From: Puccinia triticina
Lineage: Eukaryota; Basidiomycota; Pucciniomycetes; Pucciniales; Pucciniaceae
Length of the DNA: 64,000 nt
Direction of reading: 5' to 3'
NCBI RefSeq assembly: GCF_026914185.1
Contig: NC_070558.1
Span: forward strand, 3,782,001 to 3,846,000
Each line of letters begins with the position of its first letter. The first letter of the stretch is position 1. A model generated the notes under the pieces. It did no database searches, had not been told where the DNA came from, and saw only the letters and a program-made list of their open reading frames with translations. Positions 11,254-22,911 of this stretch are shown piece by piece. The translations under genes were made by a program, and so were the position numbers.

Positions 11254-14195
11254 TAATGATATGCGGGGGTGTGAATGAAACCTAAGTAATTCTGAATGCA
11301 GACTCCAGAGGATCACCCCTAGCCAGGTGAGTGACCTGCCCACCCATACTTCTATGATTGGCCTTCACAGTAGTAGTAGGGTGCCTGGCCAACCAAACGG
11401 GTACACATTTGTGCCGACTTCCCAGAAACAAATTTTCTTCGGCTTGCCCGGTGTCTCCTGGCCGGTGAGCACCTTGTAGGTGCTTGTCGAGGACCTCGGC
11501 AAACAGGTTTGTGCCCGTTTGGTGAGGATGGATAAGGACCTCGGCAAGCAGGTTTACAGCCGGCGAGTTTAGATTCCCTTTGGCTTCTCTCAGCCTACTT
11601 GGCAAGGTCGAGCAATCATCTTGGGGAAGCGGGTGCACATACCTTTGTATATAACTTGGTTGCGGCTTGCCAACAATGATTACAAGTTCGAGGAAGTTTC
11701 TTGTGAGCAGTTAGAAAGTTTACCCGCTTGCCGGGGACTCGGGAGGCTTCCTTGGCGGTCTTCTTCTCCAGCGAGCACTCGCGCGCCGCGTAGGATCCCT
11801 CAGAGAGCAGAGACACCCTGCAACTCACTCCCCGCTGAGCTGATTATGATTCATACCCCGATCCGGTTGTCTCATGAATTCATTTCCTCAGCGAACAGCC
11901 GGCGGGTATGTACACCTTCTGTAGCCGAATGCCGGTGAAGATTGCTGCTTGGTTTCTCGGCTCCAATGGGGTGTTTACAAATTACATAAGGGCTTTGATA
12001 GGTACATCCAAAAGCGTATTTTTTTCCTTGCCGCTTTCAGTCGTATGTACTTGGTGTCACTTTTTTTCTAGGCAGCAACCAAATTAATTGGACATTGCTT
12101 AGGGTACATTCAGGCTCGCATGATATGCACAAAAATGGTATGAATTGGCTTTAAAACCCAAAAGGGTATGCATGAAATACCACATAAATGTATGTATTTC
12201 CAATAAAATTCAGGTAAGTTGGCTAACACCCGCAAATCTCTGCTTGAAATTGGGGTTTTGGGACCCTGGTTGGATTTAAGCTCAAGCATAGGCATGAAAA
12301 TGTATGAATCAGCCAAAAAAAACCATTCCTCGGTGTCCCCCAATGTATTAATTTAGGCGAAATTCAGGATTTTACATGCCACCAATTTTTAGGGGGTTTC
12401 CAGGGTCCTAATGTGCCACAACCACATTGTGGCAACTTGACCTACTTTCTGAACCACATGGGTACTAAAGCAATGCCTTCATCAAGAAAGGCTTTCTGAG
12501 GAATTCCTGCAAGTCTTGCAGCTTTCTGGATGTCCTGGCAGAGGTTAAAGGCTTGTTGAGTGGACTTGACAAGCAGCTGGGATTTTAAACCAGCTCATCG
12601 GCAGCCCTTGGGAAGCCAAGGTACTTTATAACCAACTTGCCGGGATCCTCGGCAAGCCAGTGGGAAACAATGAAATCTTGCCACGGGCTGGTAAGGCATA
12701 TACATGCAGCAGCATGCTCCTCAGTGAGCTTTGTTGGTGGGAACGGTTCTCCCTCACAGAGCCCAATTGACTCTGAGAAGTTGAAGCAATTGGAATGGTA
12801 TCAATTCATCAAATTATATGCTCTAAATTTCTTTTCTAACTCTCCTGGTACCCCCAATGAAGTCAGAGAGGAGCATGATAGAGAGAGCACAAAAGGTGGT
12901 ATGTAAATGTGTTGGAATTTCACTTGTTCCCCTCTCCCTTCTTTGCCTTATGTCACAATCCTGTCACTTCCTTCTCAAAAAAACTGTCTGCTATGCATGT
13001 GCTTTTCTATTCATAATGTGTCTCTCTAACTCGCGCCCACAATTCAAACACATTGTATCTAGTCTATTTAAAACACCTTAGACTAGAAGTAAAGAAACCA
13101 TCAGTCCTGACCAATGGTTGGTCAAGAGTGACTCCCGCCAACCTGTTCCCGTGTGCTCACCTTAGCCTGCTCACTGTCTTATCTACAAAGGCACTTGAGC
13201 CCCTTCAAGTAAGTTAAATTGGTCCTTTTTCAGACTTTTTTTCTGCTATTGGCTCAGCCAATCTTTTTCCCCCTGCCCGCTCTGCTTGCATCCAGCCTTA
13301 ATTCCTTCAAAATGGCTTGATCAACTCTTCAGGGCACCTAACCAACCCCCTGTTGAGTGATAAAGAAGTTACCAAAAATAAAGGGGAGTTATAGCCGGTC
13401 AAAACAGAAGAGTTACACTTATATATAGACTTAATCAGGCTGCTCTCCTATCTGGTAAGCTACTTGTACTATCACAGCATGTACAACCAATCCTAACACG
13501 TGTTTGAGTACTGGTATCATGCATTACATACACTGATACTGATCCCACATGTTTGTTGGATGCTGGAAGTGGAAGCAATGATATTGATGGCTAGAGTCAA
13601 AACATGAAACATGACCCACCAGAATTTCTGGTTCAGAGCCATTTTTGTCTAGGAATGTTGGCTCAGGCACCATGTTTGGCTAGAATGTTGGCTCAGAGCC
13701 ATGGTGGCCGTTCTGTTGGGCCAGGGGCGCCATCAGACCCAAACCAAACTGGCTAATAACAATGGCCGCTTTGTTGGTTCATTTGTCCAATTTCTTGTGG
13801 ATTCACCGGCATTTCACAAAAAAACACAAATTTGGCCTTTTTTGTTGGTCTAAAAGAAAGATTAGGGGATGGATAGATACACCACGGGTGAGGCTCAACA
13901 AAATGATTTCAATTGCCAAATGATATCATTTTGGTTGGCCTGCCTGCAAGGGCGGACCGTCGCCAGACGGTCGGCGTTAAAGAATGCACTTCGCACCCGG
14001 GTACTCGCTCCAAGCACGAGTACTTGCCCAGAAATAGTAAAATTCTAGACACCCACACCCGCACCCGCACCCGCACGCGCGGGCGCAGGAGGGGGCAAGT
14101 ACGTGGGTACTTGTGGCAAGTACTCGCGGGTGTGCACGCCTTTTTGCGGCAAAAGCCGCGAACAGCTCCTGGTCCTCCTTTTGATTCTGGGAGTC
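11254..14195. other. Repeat-rich non-coding DNA
   Basis: No gene recognised. It contains short dispersed repeats: CCTCGGCAAGCAGGTTT-type units (11488-11555, related sequence at 12635-12660), ATGTTGGCTCAG-type units (13657-13700), and the GC-rich ACCCGCACCCGC block at 14050-14150. Reading frames here are short and lack domains. Confidence 0.4.
14050..14155. repeat. Dispersed GC-rich repeat, copy 1
   Basis: A run of ACCCGC hexamers followed by GGGGCAAGTA...GGGTACTTG...AAGTACTCGCGGG. Related copies lie at 18243-18335, 18800-19035 and 31585-31870, in varying completeness. Confidence 0.6.
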
Positions 14196-14530
14196 AAACG
14201 CCCAGTCATCCTATAAATGACCGGCCATGGGCATTGATCTCGGTCATCGATAGGATGACCAATCATTATATTGACGCCCGGTCATCGGTCTTGATGCCCG
14301 GACATTATATTGATTCCAGGTCATCTGCTTCGATGACCAGTCATGGGTATCAATGACCGGTCATCCTATCGATGACCGGTCATGGGTATCAACGACCGGT
14401 CATGGGCATCAATGACCAGTCATCCTGTTGATGACTGGTCATGGGTATCATCCTGTCAATGACAGATATTGACGACCGGTCATGGACATCAATGACCGGT
14501 CATCCTATCAATGACCTGAGATGGGGATGG
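14196..14530. repeat. GACCGGTCAT satellite, second locus
   Basis: About ten units of ATGACCGGTCATGGGTATCA-type sequence. It is the same palindromic core as 3060-4365 but with a different linker. I see no terminal inverted repeats around this copy. Confidence 0.75.
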
Positions 14531-15017
14531 GCCGGTCGGTAATGTATTATGATTCCAAGAAAGCTTGGACAGATTTTAATGCTGTGCATTCCCAATCATG
14601 GGATCCTGAAAATCGTGATCAGGTTTTTGTTCTTTTCTGCCTGGCGATGATCATGACATCTGAACCTCAAAGCAGATCTTTGATCCTTTGCCACAGCAGA
14701 AGGGATCACTATTGCCATCGGTAGCTTGTGATGACCGAGGTTTCTTTCCTTGACCATTCCATGAAGCCATCCGGCCCTTTTATTGTTTGAATTTTTCTTT
14801 TCCCTTGAAATTGTTCGAGAAAAATGTCCCGTTTTGGAATCGACCTCCTCGGACGATAGGTTCCACCGCCCGGATACCTTACTACGACTGAACAGTACCG
14901 TATTCGTGGTATAGGCTCAGAGCCAGCGCCCGGGAATCTCGTCAGCTCTTTTCCTTTCTTAGGTTCCTCATGACTACTAGCTGAGGTAATGGTCGTTTTT
15001 TGTGTCTGTTTTTGCAG
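14531..15017. other. Likely 5' region or intron of the next gene
   Basis: A pyrimidine-rich tract ending TTTTTGCAG at 15017 looks like a splice acceptor, so an upstream exon of the 15018-16157 gene should lie here or to the left. I could not place it: frames leading to the nearby GAGGTAATG donor all contain stops. Confidence 0.35.
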
Positions 15018-16157
15018 GTACAAACGATCAACTGCACCACGTCGTTCAAATTGTTTTATCAAAAGAACCAGGGCCAGACTAAGCCAACCTGGAAAGCGAT
15101 ACCTTACGGGAAGAAATTCAAGATCGAAATCGCTGTCGATTCGATGAACTTCGAGGCTTTTCAAAAAGCGGTTGCCGACGCCTGCGACAAACAGTTCTCA
15201 AATGCTGGGAAGATAATAGAAGATGCGGTTGAATGCGGCTTTCCCCATCTCGACTGGATAGTCATCATGAATCTCCGTGATGCAGCCGAGTTTAAGCGAG
15301 CTGAAAACTATACTGTCAACGATCAGCAGTCCTACGCACACTGGATGGCTACTGTGGTTGATAACGCAAGGGACCGAACCGAAGCTTGGTTGGAGCTGAA
15401 GATGGTCAACCCAACCGAAGTCCAAAGACAAGCTACAGCGGCAAACGAGGTCCAAGAACATGTCTTGACCACGCAGGCCGCCAAGGATGCCGCATCCGCC
15501 TCGAAGCGCAAAGCACCGAACGATGCTGGTCCTGGCGGCGAAGGGATTCAAGTGCCGGCCGGAAACTTCAAGGCTCTCAACTTCCTAATGAACAAGCTCT
15601 TCGACCTTCACGAGCCCAACCAAAAATACGATAATGCACTTCCGGTCTTCATCGATCCTGCGGATCCAAACCAATACGTCGTTTTGAAAACCCCGATGGT
15701 CCAGAAATGGGCCAAGGCCATCGTGAGTTTTTATTTATCAACCTCATGAAGCCTCATGAACTGATCTTGTTCACATCATCAATTTTAGATGGACAAAGTT
15801 CCTGGAGTCTCGATGTACACACCACCAGGTGATTTCAAATTTGAACAGTTATCGAAAAAGAAAAGAAAACTCGACAACAACACCGCGGGTCATAGTCGTA
15901 CCTCCTCATGCGATCCCAATGTTTCAATCATTATCCCGAATCCTGACTTAGTACGTAGTTATGTAGAGTTTGTAAAAATAAACCCCTCTAAGAAAGAAGC
16001 AGTCCTTAAGGCTCTCGATGACAACGATATCACCCATCCTAGATTTTTCTTATCCAAAAATATCACCCATGAGTGCATGAGTAGATGGGGCTTATCCGAT
16101 GGGATCATTGCCCAATTGAAGGATAATGTCAACCAATTCCTAGAATTGAACAACTGA
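15018..16157 (+). CDS. Unrecognised two-exon protein, 5' end unresolved
   Basis: Function unknown. Two coding exons, 15018-15722 and 15789-16157, are joined by a 66-nt GTGAGT...TTTTAG intron that keeps the frame, giving at least 357 residues. The first exon reads directly out of a strong splice acceptor, so the start codon is probably further upstream; an ATG at 15124 is possible. The C-terminal 65 residues (YVEFVKINPSKKEAVLKALD to the end) look helical and vaguely like a SAM-type domain (DNDITHPRFFL, GLSDGIIAQLKDNVNQFLEL). A central basic patch (SASKRKAP, SKKKRKL) could be a nuclear signal. Codon use resembles the cellular genes rather than the repeats. It may be a lineage-specific rust protein or a domesticated element gene. 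Confidence 0.6.
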
Positions 16158-16759
16158 ATACCCTCTACACGTCCTTAGCATTAACAGAATGAATTGTTTA
16201 AACAGCTCAAGCAACCTTTAAAATTTTACTTTTGTTTGTTGATCTCACCCCTCTATTTAGTCTATGACCCCACCAAATTATCCTTTTGTAATACAGAACT
16301 GCCCTACCCACATGTCCAAACAAATATTAATAAAATGATCTGTATATTTGTCCCAATCATGAGCAAGATAACTATCCTTAGTATTGGCCCCACGAAAGGT
16401 ATTGCGGATGAGACCGATTAAGAGCATCCAGTTTTTTATAGCTTCAGATTTTTTGGGCAGTATATTACGGAGTGATATGGTATTCATTACTAGGCTAAAC
16501 AGAAGAATTCAACTTTTACAACAGGATTTTTGTTGATTAAACGAGCTATCAAATCAATTTTTTTTTGGAGCAGTCAAGTGTTACATTGATTGGGTATTCG
16601 GTGCTAGAGTAGACAGGCTGGACAGGTTAAATGGTACACAAAGGTGCTTGGTGGATAACTGGGCTAACATTTCAATCGAGAACAAGAGTGATTGACGGCT
16701 ACTGGGCTAGAACGTTGTGCTTAATAGGAGTGGAGATATGGGTTGATTTAGTTGGAATT
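16158..16759. other. Short gene-free stretch
   Basis: AT-rich 3' flank of the preceding gene and 3' flank of the transposase. No terminal inverted repeat of the transposon could be identified here. Confidence 0.35.
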
Positions 16760-17868
16760 TCATGGGATGCGGTACCCACAATGGGCATACACTTTTGAGC
16801 ACAAGGTTTCATCGATTATTTCTCCGGTAACTCGACGGATTTCCCACTCGGTGTCCGGGACATAGCTGAGGCTCTGAGTCAAGCGAAGTTGCGTTTTTAT
16901 TGCTCCAAAGCAGAGCTCGATCGGGTTGAGCTCAGGGCAGTATGGTGGAAGGTAAATGATTCGGACACCGGCTGCATTGCAGAGATCTTTGACTCTAGCC
17001 CCTCGATGGATCATTGCGTTGTCACAGACAAGCACCGAGTTGACACCTGGATATCGATTCATGCGAGGGAGCTGCAGGAGCTGATGTCAGCTGAAGAGTT
17101 CCCAAAAGCTGCTTGACTGGGTACTCACCAAGTCGAATTCGAGGAAATGCTCAAATTTTTCTCCTTGGAACGTTTCGCTAGTCGTAGTGAGCGCAACCAA
17201 CCCGTTGAGCGATATTGCTGGCAAGAGACTCCAACGTTCGGGGTTCTGGTTGATGATTAAGCGCTGAGCTGGGGTTCCTTGCTTTGACCTCGCAAACGAT
17301 CGGAGCTGGTCTTTGTCACAGAAGGAGCTCTCATCTTGGATAGAAAAGAGCACACCTCTATTAGTCCGAGATTTCATGACACAAAGGAAAAAGAAACACA
17401 CTCACCGGTGAAAACAAGAAAGTTGGCAGGAAAGAATTCCATTCGCTCGACGAATGCGAACTTCGCAACCAACGACTTCCTGGAGTTCACCGTTGAGGGC
17501 TTCTTCAAGGTGATTGACAACCTGTTGACTAGGTTCTCGTGGATCGCTTGGATGCTAAGAAGTGTGCCGGTTGAGTCGAACAGTCGCTGTCGCATCTCTT
17601 CGAGGAACAACCCCGGTTCAGAACGAACCAACTCGACCATGAATCGACATTCCTCGCTTGAGAGTGTCGGAGGCCGTCCGCGAGTTTTGTAAGATTCGGG
17701 ACTGCAAACGATTGCCTTGGTTTCTCGGTAAAGCAGCATCCATCGCTGGAAGGACTGCCTGGAGATCGCCTTGCCGAGGGTTTGACAGATGTGCGATTTG
17801 GAAAACCCCTCGAGCGCCATTCGGACGGCCACAACCTTGATCGCTGGCGGATAGGGTACAAACACCAT
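16760..17868 (-). CDS. Tc1/IS630-type DDE transposase with two introns
   Basis: Cuts and pastes its own transposon. Three exons on the minus strand, 17868-17406, 17355-17129 and 17071-16760, are joined by 50- and 57-nt introns with consistent phases, giving 333 residues. The N-terminus has a helix-turn-helix of the IS630 kind (GFSKSHICQTLGKAISRQSF). Catalytic residues: Asp162 in SIQDESSF, Asp247 in VLVCDNAMIH and Glu282 in PPYCPELNPIE. The 34 residues between the last two make it DD34E. There is no stop or frameshift, so it may be active or recently active. I could not find terminal inverted repeats or TA duplications on either side. Confidence 0.88.
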
Positions 17869-18343
17869 TATGGGGAAGGAGCTGGGTCGGGTTGGGCGTG
17901 GTTATCGAGAATGAGGAGAGGGAGAGGGCAGGAAGGATTGCCGGGATAGGGGGTGGGGCAGAAAACCAAAACAAAACTCGTGCTGTGCTTTGCTGTACAC
18001 TCCAAACCCATAACTTTAGCCGGATGAAAAACTCGAACGGTCCAAGCTTAAGCAGAATCATAATATGTAGCCCGCGGTGCAGCATGTGAGTGGGGTGCGA
18101 GGTGCGGCCCAAGAGGGCCGAGTGCCGGGTTGGAGCAGACTTGCCACAAGTGGAGGCCGGCGGCACGCGGGGGCAGGGGCTTTGGAAGGGAATGGTCCCG
18201 CGGCAGGAAGTCTGACGTGTGCAGCAAGTACTTGCTTGTTTTTCAGCCCAAAAACCTGGCACCCGCACCCGCACCCGGCACGCGTGGGCGATACTTGTTG
18301 GCAAGTACTTGCCCACGGGTGCCGAGTACTTGCAAAGGAGTAC
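17869..18343. other. Upstream of the transposase; GC-rich repeat copy 2
   Basis: Presumed promoter side of the transposase gene, followed from about 18243 by the ACCCGCACCCGC repeat with GGCAAGTACTTGCC palindromes. No gene seen. Confidence 0.4.
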
Positions 18344-18491
18344 TGGAGGACTTCCCACCGATCTGGAAACCCAGATTTTCCCAGATTTCACAGGGAAATC
18401 TAGGCAGATCTAGGATTTGGGACAATTGAGCCCAGATTTCCCCGCAAAATCTGAAAAAATCTGAGCTCCCAGATTGACGGGAAGTCCTCCA
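18344..18491. mobile_element. Small MITE-like inverted-repeat element (148 bp)
   Basis: TGGAGGACTTCCC at 18344-18356 is mirrored by GGGAAGTCCTCCA at 18479-18491. The interior is full of CCCAGATTT/AAATCTG inverted segments. I see no clear target duplication, so the class is unknown. Confidence 0.5.
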
Positions 18492-19448
18492 CTTGGTGCA
18501 ATCTTTAGTTGGTGTTTTCACCAGAAAATTCCAGGAACCCTACTGGAACTTAGAAGGCAATGGAAAATATTTTTGGATTCCTAACACACTTATGAATTGC
18601 TTCTGCTTGCAATTTGGAATGGTTACGGGCCTTCCCAGGCTTTGGGAAGCTCAATACAAGGTATCAGCAAGTTAGGTAGACAAAAGGGGCATTGAACATG
18701 CAAAATCTTGCTGATCCACCCCACTGGAGCTCCTTGGCAACTGCACTAGACACACTATAATGTGTTGGCCTTTTTTTATTCATATGACCCTGCTTCTAGA
18801 GATGCAATATTGGTACCCGCAGCGGGTACTCATCAGGGTGGCAGGTACCGCCGCCGTGGGTGCTAAAGATGGCCCCTTGCACCCGGGTACCGGCCAATGA
18901 GTCCGAGTACCTGCGTTAAAATACCCAGATCTTGGGCACCCGCACCTGCACCCGGCACCCGCCAGGGAAGAAGGGGCAAGTAACTGGGTACTTGCAGCGG
19001 GTACTCGCGGGTATGTGCAACTTTTTTTGCCGAAAAAGCCACTGAAATGATTCATTTCACCGCTAGCTCATGTATTTATGTGGACCTACTTCCGCTTGTA
19101 CATCATAGTCTCCCCGCTTTATCCTTTCCCTTCATCTTTGCTTCGTTCTTCTTGTCAAGTTTCCATTTATGCAACACCCCAGGTTCAATCTTACCGTTTT
19201 TTGAGTAAAACACCACAGCATGCCTTGACGGTCGGGGGTTTTCTCATTGGCATTGTCATCAGACTTGGAGTCGTTGATGGTGATACGATTTTGTTTCTTA
19301 TTTGCGGGGGTACAACTGGCGACTGAGGAGGTGGGTGATTGAGCTGCTTTGCAGCGCTTCTTGCTTTTCTGTTTAGGTGCCATTGATGGTTGAGGCTGAG
19401 GGAGGGCCAGTCCCATTGAGCTGGGGGCAACATGGCATATGGTATGCC
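18492..19448. other. Repeat-rich, no intact gene
   Basis: Contains a further copy of the GC-rich repeat (18800-19035). The minus-strand reading frame starting at 19383 (MAPKQKSKKR...) could be the N-terminal piece of a transposon protein, but it is too short to assign. Confidence 0.35.
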
Positions 19449-20020
19449 ATCTACATATAACTAAAGAAATGGCCTCTGGGGGCCAAACAAACCAGTACAA
19501 ATATCTTTCATGCAAGTAACGCCTGTGTTGGTATGCAAGTAACGCCGGCGTCAATACATTTTTGTATTAACCGCGTCCGTTCAATGCAGAGTCCGTTCCC
19601 TCTGAATTGACTCTGCTTGAACGGACTCCTGGTGCAACTCTACCTGAACAGATTTAGTAAGAGAGTTTGCTCTTCTGCTAGAACAGACCAGCAACTCCAT
19701 TAAAGCAGAATCAAGAGTCATGATGTCAAGTCTGTTCAAGCAGACTCATCGAGCGGAATTGGTGATCAAATTTCACCAAGTCTGCTCAACCATATTGCTT
19801 GAATGGACTCTTATCACACATCAATAATCAAGCCCGTTCAAGCAGATTGCTCAAACGGACTCTCACAGACTCTCACAGACACCATTTCCATTCAAGCAAT
19901 GTTAAACTGATAATTGATCTGCATGAATTTGGCAATCATAACACCTACATAATTCCCCTCAGCATATATGCTCAACAATCCCATCATCATCAACTTTCAC
20001 CCTCTCTTCATTCTGAACAA
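19449..20020 (+). mobile_element. Truncated 5' end of a Helitron-like element (H0)
   Basis: Begins ATCTACATATAAC and contains GTAACGCCGGCGTC units followed by many GTTCAAGCAG/CTGCTTGAAC inverted units. It is the reverse complement of 28779-28285 plus 22591-22520, the 5' part of the neighbouring copy H1. Homology stops at about 20020, where the 3' end of H1 begins, so it was probably cut off by that insertion. Confidence 0.6.
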
Positions 20021-20500
20021 TCTACATATCTACATACAAGGGGAAGCCCCCAAATTTGGGGCTCCAGGGGGTGTTAAAGTCATAGGGGTTTGTAAATCAC
20101 AGCAAGGGAATAGCCCCCAAATTTGGGGTTACAGGGGGTGTGAAAGTCACAGGATGTGAAAGGCCCAAAAGGGAATGGGACAGAGCAAAGGAAATGACAT
20201 AAAATTTTCATACCTTTGATGATGCAATTTCAGGGTGACTATGCATTCAGTCAAAGGAGAAACCAAATTTCAACTGAAAAATAGGTCAAAAAACAACATT
20301 TCAAGTGAAAACTGGGTGAAATAAGGGCATTTTATTTTGGGAAAAGACACAAAATTTGTTATTGAAAAAGTAAATATCTGGAAAAATGGTGATGAGAGAT
20401 ATCTACTCAAAAACTCTGAAAATGTGAGAGAAATTCCGTTTAAACAATTTTTGAAGTTTATTATGAAGGCTGGCCACTTTCAGGCTGTGGAAACACTACC

Positions 20501-20825
20501 TTAGTAGTTTGGCTTGACTTGCTTCTTGAAAATGCAAAACACAGGTTCATGAAGTACAATACCAAAATTACCAATTTTTTGACCTTGAGATTTATTGATT
20601 GTGAGGGAGGAGGCCGGATTGACAGGAAATTTCTTGTGTATGAGCTTGGAAGGCAGTCCAGACAGCTCCAGACTTATCTGGGTCAGATGTGAAAGGAATG
20701 TGACTCTGAGGGATGGGCACAGAATCATTAACTCTGTTACCTGATACAACTCTTGTGTAAATCACATTTGGGCCCAACCTGGTTCCATTACAAAGTCCCA
20801 TTGTCCAATCAAGGTTCCTGAGCAT
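20501..20825 (-). pseudogene. Helitron Pif1-like helicase C-terminal remnant
   Basis: Two overlapping frames carry the end of a Helitron helicase: MLRNLDWTMGLCNGTRLGPN and VSGNRVNDSVPIP, then after a frameshift FPVNPASSLTINKSQGQ and GIVLHEPVF, the region around helicase motif VI. It is broken and non-functional. The same region is present in H2 at 31148-31420. Confidence 0.8.
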
Positions 20826-20980
20826 TATTATTAAGCAATTTGGTCACCTGTTGGGAGTTTGTAAACTCTTTGATCCACATTTGTAGCATTATCAGTAAGC
20901 CTTATTGAGTGATTTGGATTTATTTCAGATGGAACAAATTCAAACTGTTGCATGAGAGGATATTAATGGTGAAGGATTGT

Positions 20981-21307
20981 TTAGATTCTTTGCATAAGTC
21001 CTGGAAGTAGATCTTGACCATGAACTCTGTGGTTTTCAAACTCATTTTCTGTGTCATATAAGTCCAGCTGTAAGAATTTGGGGAATTCCTGTGAAAGTGG
21101 AAGCAAACTTCCAATGTTATGGTGAATTGTACCCTTCACCTTGAATGTATGGATACCTTCACCTTGATTGTTGAGTGCATCTCTGGTTGAGGCATTGACT
21201 CCAAGAGATGTAAATGTGAAGTTGCTATTTATCAAGCGGATGAATAGAATGAGTTGATTTCCCTCAGGTATATTGGGTTGATATATAATTTTGAAGATCT
21301 GAAGCAA
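20981..21307 (-). pseudogene. Helitron_like_N domain remnant
   Basis: The frame reads FTFTSLGVN, GIHTFKVKGTIHHNIGSLLP, FLQLDLYDTENEFENHR. This matches the domain upstream of the Rep motif in Helitron proteins (conserved G-x-TF-x-GxxxHxxGSLLP and LYDTExE patterns). The Rep and most helicase motifs between this fragment and 20825 are missing, so the copy has a large internal deletion. Confidence 0.75.
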
Positions 21308-21822
21308 TTCAGGGGGTGGGGGTGGTTTTTATGAAGTGATCATGCCTTGGGGGCAGCAAAGTTAGGTTGTTTATCCTGTGAAGATTATGGCTTGACACTT
21401 CACACAACATCTCACTGCCCTCAAAGTTTCTGGCCTGAACCCAGGAGGCTCAGTCCAACACCATGCATTTGGTCTGTTTACATGATTCTTGGAATATTTC
21501 CGAAGGAATGGTTACCTGTGAAATCATGTTCAACCAAATTTCCAGCAGGAGGATCATTTAAAAATCCTGCTCTTGAGATAAACTTGAATCAATTTGTTCC
21601 TGAATAAGGCCCAAATCAATTTCAGGCGGGTCATTCCAGTTTGCGGGTATTTGCACAGGGGATAGATTTGAAGAATATTCATAAGTTTGAAATGGACTCT
21701 GCATATTTCTTGGTGAAGCACTGTGAGGCTGCGGCCCGCGAGCTCACTGAATCTATCACAAGAGTGTCACCGACCGGGATCTGGCCGCCTACTTAGATCC
21801 CATCGCCCCGCACCCACCTAGC

Positions 21823-21972
21823 TCAGTAAGGAAGGACTGACCTTCCTCTGAGCTAGGTAAGCATTCCCCTCTCCTTCTCTCCCATTGTTCTCCTCTTCCC
21901 TTCTTCTCCTCTTTTCTCTTCTTCTCCCAATTGTATGTAGTAAGGAAGGACTGACCTTCCTCTGGGCTAGTT
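21823..21972. repeat. Twin 35-bp hairpins
   Basis: GTAAGGAAGGACTGACCTTC occurs at about 21826 and again at about 21940. Each copy is the core of a hairpin (CTAGCTCAG...CTGAGCTAG in the first). They bracket a 90-bp pyrimidine-rich tract. Confidence 0.65.
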
Positions 21973-22192
21973 CTTTGAAATACATATTGCACAGTGGTTC
22001 CAGAATCTCTACAAGGGTCCCTCCTTGCCCTTTTGTCCTGAACCACTGGTTCCTCTTCGCTCAGTGAAGCTCCCCTCATCGGGAGCTTACAAGCACTCTG
22101 GGAGTTGAGCAAGTTAAAAATAGACAACCTGGAGGTGTGGTTGCCATGATTGCTATTTCCATGCTGGGATGGAGATTTGTGTGAGCTATGTT

Positions 22193-22324
22193 CAGATTGG
22201 TTTTGTGGTTGAGGATTGAAATTGTAAGAAGATTCATGGTTTAGATGATACTGTGTTTAGATTGGTTTTGTGTTTGACAATTGAAATTGTCAGGAGATTC
22301 ATGATTTTGATGATACTGTGTATG
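22193..22324. repeat. 66-bp tandem duplication
   Basis: Two copies of AGATTGGTTTTGTG...GATGATACTGTGT in the 5' part of H1, the degenerate coding region. Confidence 0.6.
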
Positions 22325-22591
22325 CGGGAGTCTTTTTTCAATGTTGATGGAAGTTTGGGGATGAAGCCACTCATGATTTGGATTATTTGATTGTTGAGTA
22401 TGAGTAAAATCTTGAGGCTGATAAATAGAATGTTGGTGCTCCTGCCACAGAGAAAAAGAACATGGGAATGTGAATATTGCTGGTAATGATGGGAGGGCGA
22501 GAATTGATGATAATGGGATTGTTGAGAATGAAGAGAGTGTGAAATTTGATGATGATGGGATTGTCAAGCATATATGATGAGAGGAATTATG

Positions 22592-22724
22592 TATTCAGGT
22601 ATGACCGGCTAACTAACTGTATATTCCACGTAGTGCGCTCCTCAACCCAGGATTGTCCCGGATGAGGAGTACTGGTCGTGCTGCGGCGAGTCAAGGAGAT
22701 GCATGTGACATCTGTGTCACAACA
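22592..22724 (-). repeat. 3' LTR of the Copia element
   Basis: 133 bp, 4 differences from 28147-28279. Flanked on the right by the purine tract (CCCCCCCTCTCGCC on the plus strand), on the left by TTATG. Confidence 0.93.
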
Positions 22725-22911
22725 CCCCCCCTCTCGCCGTAGACGCCACTGTACATACAATCTTAAAAAAAACTGAAGGAAAATGAGTAGAAAAAAAATA
22801 AAACAATCAACCCGCTCCCAAGACTGAATTCCTCAATCTCTCAAAAGTTTCCGGTCCTAGACTCTTCGTGAAAATGTCAGCAATTTGTTCTTTGGTACCT
22901 ACCCAGTGCAA

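Noticed and set aside
12637..13081. Two consecutive plus-strand frames as a possible small gene
   Set aside because: No domain, no coherent splice sites, composition like the surrounding repeats.
14709..15164. 151-codon minus-strand reading frame
   Set aside because: Lies opposite the acceptor and first exon of the plus-strand gene; no domain, no splice logic.
17618..18391. 257-codon minus-strand frame upstream of and overlapping the transposase start
   Set aside because: Overlaps transposase exon 1 in another frame and reads through the GC-rich repeat; low-complexity.
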